The notes beneath the pieces were generated by a model. The model worked only from the letters and a program-made list of their open reading frames with translations, did not search any database and had not been told where the DNA came from. Below, in pieces: positions 60,882 to 64,000 of a DNA stretch of 64,000 nt; within the stretch, counting starts at the first letter, position 1, and every line of letters begins with the position of its first letter. The stretch is from contig OZ219928.1 in NCBI GenBank assembly GCA_964291465.2, positions 1-64,000 of the forward strand, read 5' to 3'. The stretch comes from JAGWBJ01 sp964291465 (GTDB taxonomy: Bacteria > Chloroflexota > Dehalococcoidia > Lucifugimonadales > JAGWBF01). Both the position numbers and the translations under genes were made by a program.

Positions 60882-60911
60882 TTCTAGACCCTGCCCGGAG
60901 GCGGCGTAAAC
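60882..60911 (-). promoter_or_regulatory. Promoter of the rdgB-moaA operon
   Basis: On the minus strand TTTACG (60911-60906), 18 bases, TAGAAT (60887-60882), about 30 bases before the rdgB ATG. Confidence 0.45.
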
Positions 60912-60931
60912 GGCCCCGCCGGCGGGCGGGA

Positions 60932-62558
<1,627 letters not shown>

Positions 62559-62566
<8 letters not shown>

Positions 62567-62762
62567 CCGTCACCCCCGCGCCCCGGCGCACCTCGCGCAC
62601 CCTCCGCTCCAGGTAGGGGCGTTCCAGCAGGGTACGGCGGCCGCACTTCCGGCAGCGGAGGCCGATGTCCGCGCCGAGGCGCACCACCTCCCACAGGTCG
62701 TTGCCGCAGGGGTGGGCCTTCTTCAAGCGCAGGACATCGCCCAGCCGCAGCTCTAAGACCAT
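62559..62762 (-). CDS. DUF951 family protein
   Basis: A 67-residue DUF951 protein: LELRLGDVLRLKKAHPCGND, WEVVRLGADIGLRCRKCGRR and LLERPYLERRV. Conserved cysteines (C19 and the CRKC pair) suggest a small zinc site. The family is common in Firmicutes and Chloroflexota and has no known function. It overlaps pyrF by 10 bases and the mutase gene by 8, so all three are coupled. Confidence 0.92.
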
Positions 62763-63577
62763 CCCACGCCCTCCCTCGCCAGCACGTCGTCGATCTCGTC
62801 CCTGAGCCGCGCCGCCGCGTCCCGGGCGGCCCGGGCGAAGTCATCCCCTCCCGAGGCGTACAGCACGCCCCTGGAGGAGTTGATGACGGCGTTGCGGCCG
62901 TTGGCGTCGGCGCCACCGGACACCGCCTCGGCCAGCGCGCCCCCTTGGGCGCCGACGCCGGGGATGAGAAAGGGCGCCTCGGGGCACAGCTCGCGCACCC
63001 TCCTGAGCTCCTGGGGATAGGTGGCGCCCAGCACCAGACCCAGGCTGCCGTTGGCGGCCCACTGCCTCGACCTCTCCGCCAGCTCCTGGTACACGGGGTT
63101 GCCGTCCACCCGCAGGTCCTGGAGGTCGGCCGCGCCCGGGTTGGAGCTGCGGCACCATATGAAGACCCCGCGGTCGGGCCACTCCAGGAACGGTTGCAGG
63201 GTGTCGCCGCCGCCGTAGGCGTTGGCCGTCGTGGCGTCGAAGCCCCAGACCCCGAACAGGGCGGTGGCGTAGGCCCGGGCGCTGGGGCCGATGTCCCCCC
63301 GCTTGGAGTCGCCTATTATCACGACCTCCGGGGCCTGGCCGCGTATGTGCTCCACCGTCCTTTGCAGCGCCTCCAGGCCCGGCAGGCCAAGGGCCTCGTA
63401 GAAGGCCAGGTTGGGCTTGTAGGCGCACACCAAGTCGGCGGTGGCGTCCACGATGGCTTTGTTGAACTGGAACACGTCGGGCACGGGCATCCGCCGGGGG
63501 TCCGGGTCGAGACCCACGCAAAGCAGGCTGCGGTTAGCCCGGCAGGCGGCATCCAGCTTGTCTCGAAAAGAGGCCAT
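62753..63577 (-). CDS. pyrF: Orotidine 5'-phosphate decarboxylase (type 2)
   Basis: A 274-residue type 2 OMP decarboxylase, last step of UMP synthesis. LCVGLDPDPRRMP, YKPNLAFYEALG and the catalytic IIGDSKRGDIG (Asp-Lys pair) are clear; FLIPGVGAQGG binds phosphate. ATG 63577 starts the conserved FRDKLDAACRANRSLLCVG region; the longer frame upstream runs through the promoter and is rejected. Confidence 0.96.
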   Translation of the reverse strand: MASFRDKLDAACRANRSLLCVGLDPDPRRMPVPDVFQFNKAIVDATADLVCAYKPNLAFYEALGLPGLEALQRTVEHIRGQAPEVVIIGDSKRGDIGPSARAYATALFGVWGFDATTANAYGGGDTLQPFLEWPDRGVFIWCRSSNPGAADLQDLRVDGNPVYQELAERSRQWAANGSLGLVLGATYPQELRRVRELCPEAPFLIPGVGAQGGALAEAVSGGADANGRNAVINSSRGVLYASGGDDFARAARDAAARLRDEIDDVLAREGVGWS

Positions 63578-63599
63578 AGGCGGCGGACCCTCTCGTCCC

Positions 63600-63628
63600 A
63601 TTATACGCGGCGCTCCTGCCTTTGACCA
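63600..63628 (-). promoter_or_regulatory. Promoter of pyrF-DUF951-mutase
   Basis: On the minus strand TGGTCA (63628-63623), 17 bases, a perfect TATAAT (63605-63600), 23 bases before the pyrF ATG. Confidence 0.55.
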
Positions 63629-63674
63629 TGAAAGGGGCGACGAGGAAAGGCGGCACGGCCCGCTGGAGGCGGCG

Positions 63675-63703
63675 TTGCCGGGGCCCGTCCGTATTGCTAC
63701 CAT
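63675..63703 (+). promoter_or_regulatory. Promoter of sfsA
   Basis: TTGCCG (63675-63680), 17 bases, TACCAT (63698-63703), about 28 bases before the TTG start. Confidence 0.45.
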
Positions 63704-63730
63704 GTGCCCAATCTCGCAGGGAGTCGAGTC

Positions 63731-64000
63731 TTGCGTTTCGATGGGATGATTGAAGCCCGGTTCATCCGGCGCGTCAACCGCTTCGCCGCCACCGTGCACC
63801 TGGCCGGCGACGAGACCCTGGTCCACGTGGCCAACTCGGGCAGGATGAGGGAGCTGCTGGTGCCGGGGCGCCGGGTGCTCCTGCGCCCCGCGGCCGGGGA
63901 CCACAGGAAGACGGCCTTCGACCTAGCCATGGTCGACCTAGGCCACGCCCTGGCCTCGGCCGACGCCAGGCTCCCCAACCGCCTCGTCTACGAGGCCCTC
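63731..64000 (+). CDS. sfsA: SfsA family DNA/RNA nuclease, N-terminal part (runs off the window)
   Basis: Ninety codons with no stop up to the window edge. The product reads FIRRVNRFAATVHLAGDETL, VHVANSGRMRELLVPGRRVL and KTAFDLAMVDLG, the N-terminal OB-fold-like half of SfsA (sugar fermentation stimulation protein), with SGRM in place of the usual NTGAM. TTG 63731 behind AGGGAG is the likely start; ATG 63746 is the alternative. The nuclease half lies beyond the window. Confidence 0.85.
   Translation, partial: MRFDGMIEARFIRRVNRFAATVHLAGDETLVHVANSGRMRELLVPGRRVLLRPAAGDHRKTAFDLAMVDLGHALASADARLPNRLVYEAL

Overview
The window is about 64 kb of GC-rich bacterial chromosome. Gene content and style suggest a Chloroflexota lineage, most like free-living Dehalococcoidia/SAR202 relatives: type III CoA-transferases, MmgE/PrpD proteins, a very large FtsX-type permease, DUF1800, a DRG-like TGS GTPase, GlcG proteins, a molybdenum hydroxylase and a T-box-controlled ilv-leu operon. 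This placement is inference from gene content. No rRNA or tRNA gene and no CRISPR array was seen. Many promoters fit TTGACA-N16-18-TATAAT and most starts have a GGAGG-like site.

Layout. 0-0.8 kb: a Phd/VapC toxin-antitoxin pair. 0.9-6.2 kb (minus): a catabolic operon of two MmgE/PrpD paralogues and two CaiB/BaiF CoA-transferases. 6.4-13 kb: housekeeping genes (TGS GTPase, rimM-khpA-rpsP, tmk, an AAA-R3H ATPase, pdxT, pdxS). Among them lies a SelW-like gene whose in-frame TGA sits exactly at the CxxU position and is followed by a bacterial SECIS-like hairpin. 13-18 kb: an ABC ATPase, a giant FtsX permease and an anchored LppX-like protein. 18.4-24 kb: two GlcG proteins, a CoxG-like protein and a three-subunit xanthine-dehydrogenase-type molybdenum hydroxylase. 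24-30 kb: NHL, DUF1800, polysaccharide deacetylase, alcohol dehydrogenase, acetyltransferase and methyltransferase genes, separated by intergenic repeats. 30.4-32.8 kb: decaying toxin-antitoxin loci and a collagen-like lipoprotein. 32.8-34.8 kb: a TPP riboswitch and thiGES. 34.8-37.4 kb: a cysteine hydrolase and a solute-binding lipoprotein. 37.6-47.5 kb: oxidoreductases, comF, a broken HTH ORF, another FitA/VapC pair, and a possible sulfur-compound cassette (MFS, thiol dioxygenase, four-domain rhodanese, acyl-CoA-dehydrogenase-like flavoprotein). 47.6-49.4 kb: a lower-GC accessory patch. 49.4-57.4 kb: T-box leader and ilvBNC-leuAC-(Uma2)-leuD. 57.4-64 kb: an MBL hydrolase, moaC, rnhA, moaA, rdgB, a mutase large subunit, DUF951, pyrF and the start of sfsA.

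Links between genes. moaA/moaC supply the molybdenum cofactor that the 20-24 kb hydroxylase needs. The T-box ties branched-chain amino acid synthesis to tRNA charging, and the TPP element ties thiamine synthesis to its product.

Caution on sequence quality. At least seven otherwise convincing genes are split by single-base indels, mostly in short homopolymers and mostly between 37.6 and 47.5 kb. They are given here as whole genes with the breaks stated. Either this stretch carries consensus errors or it is decaying; only reads can decide.
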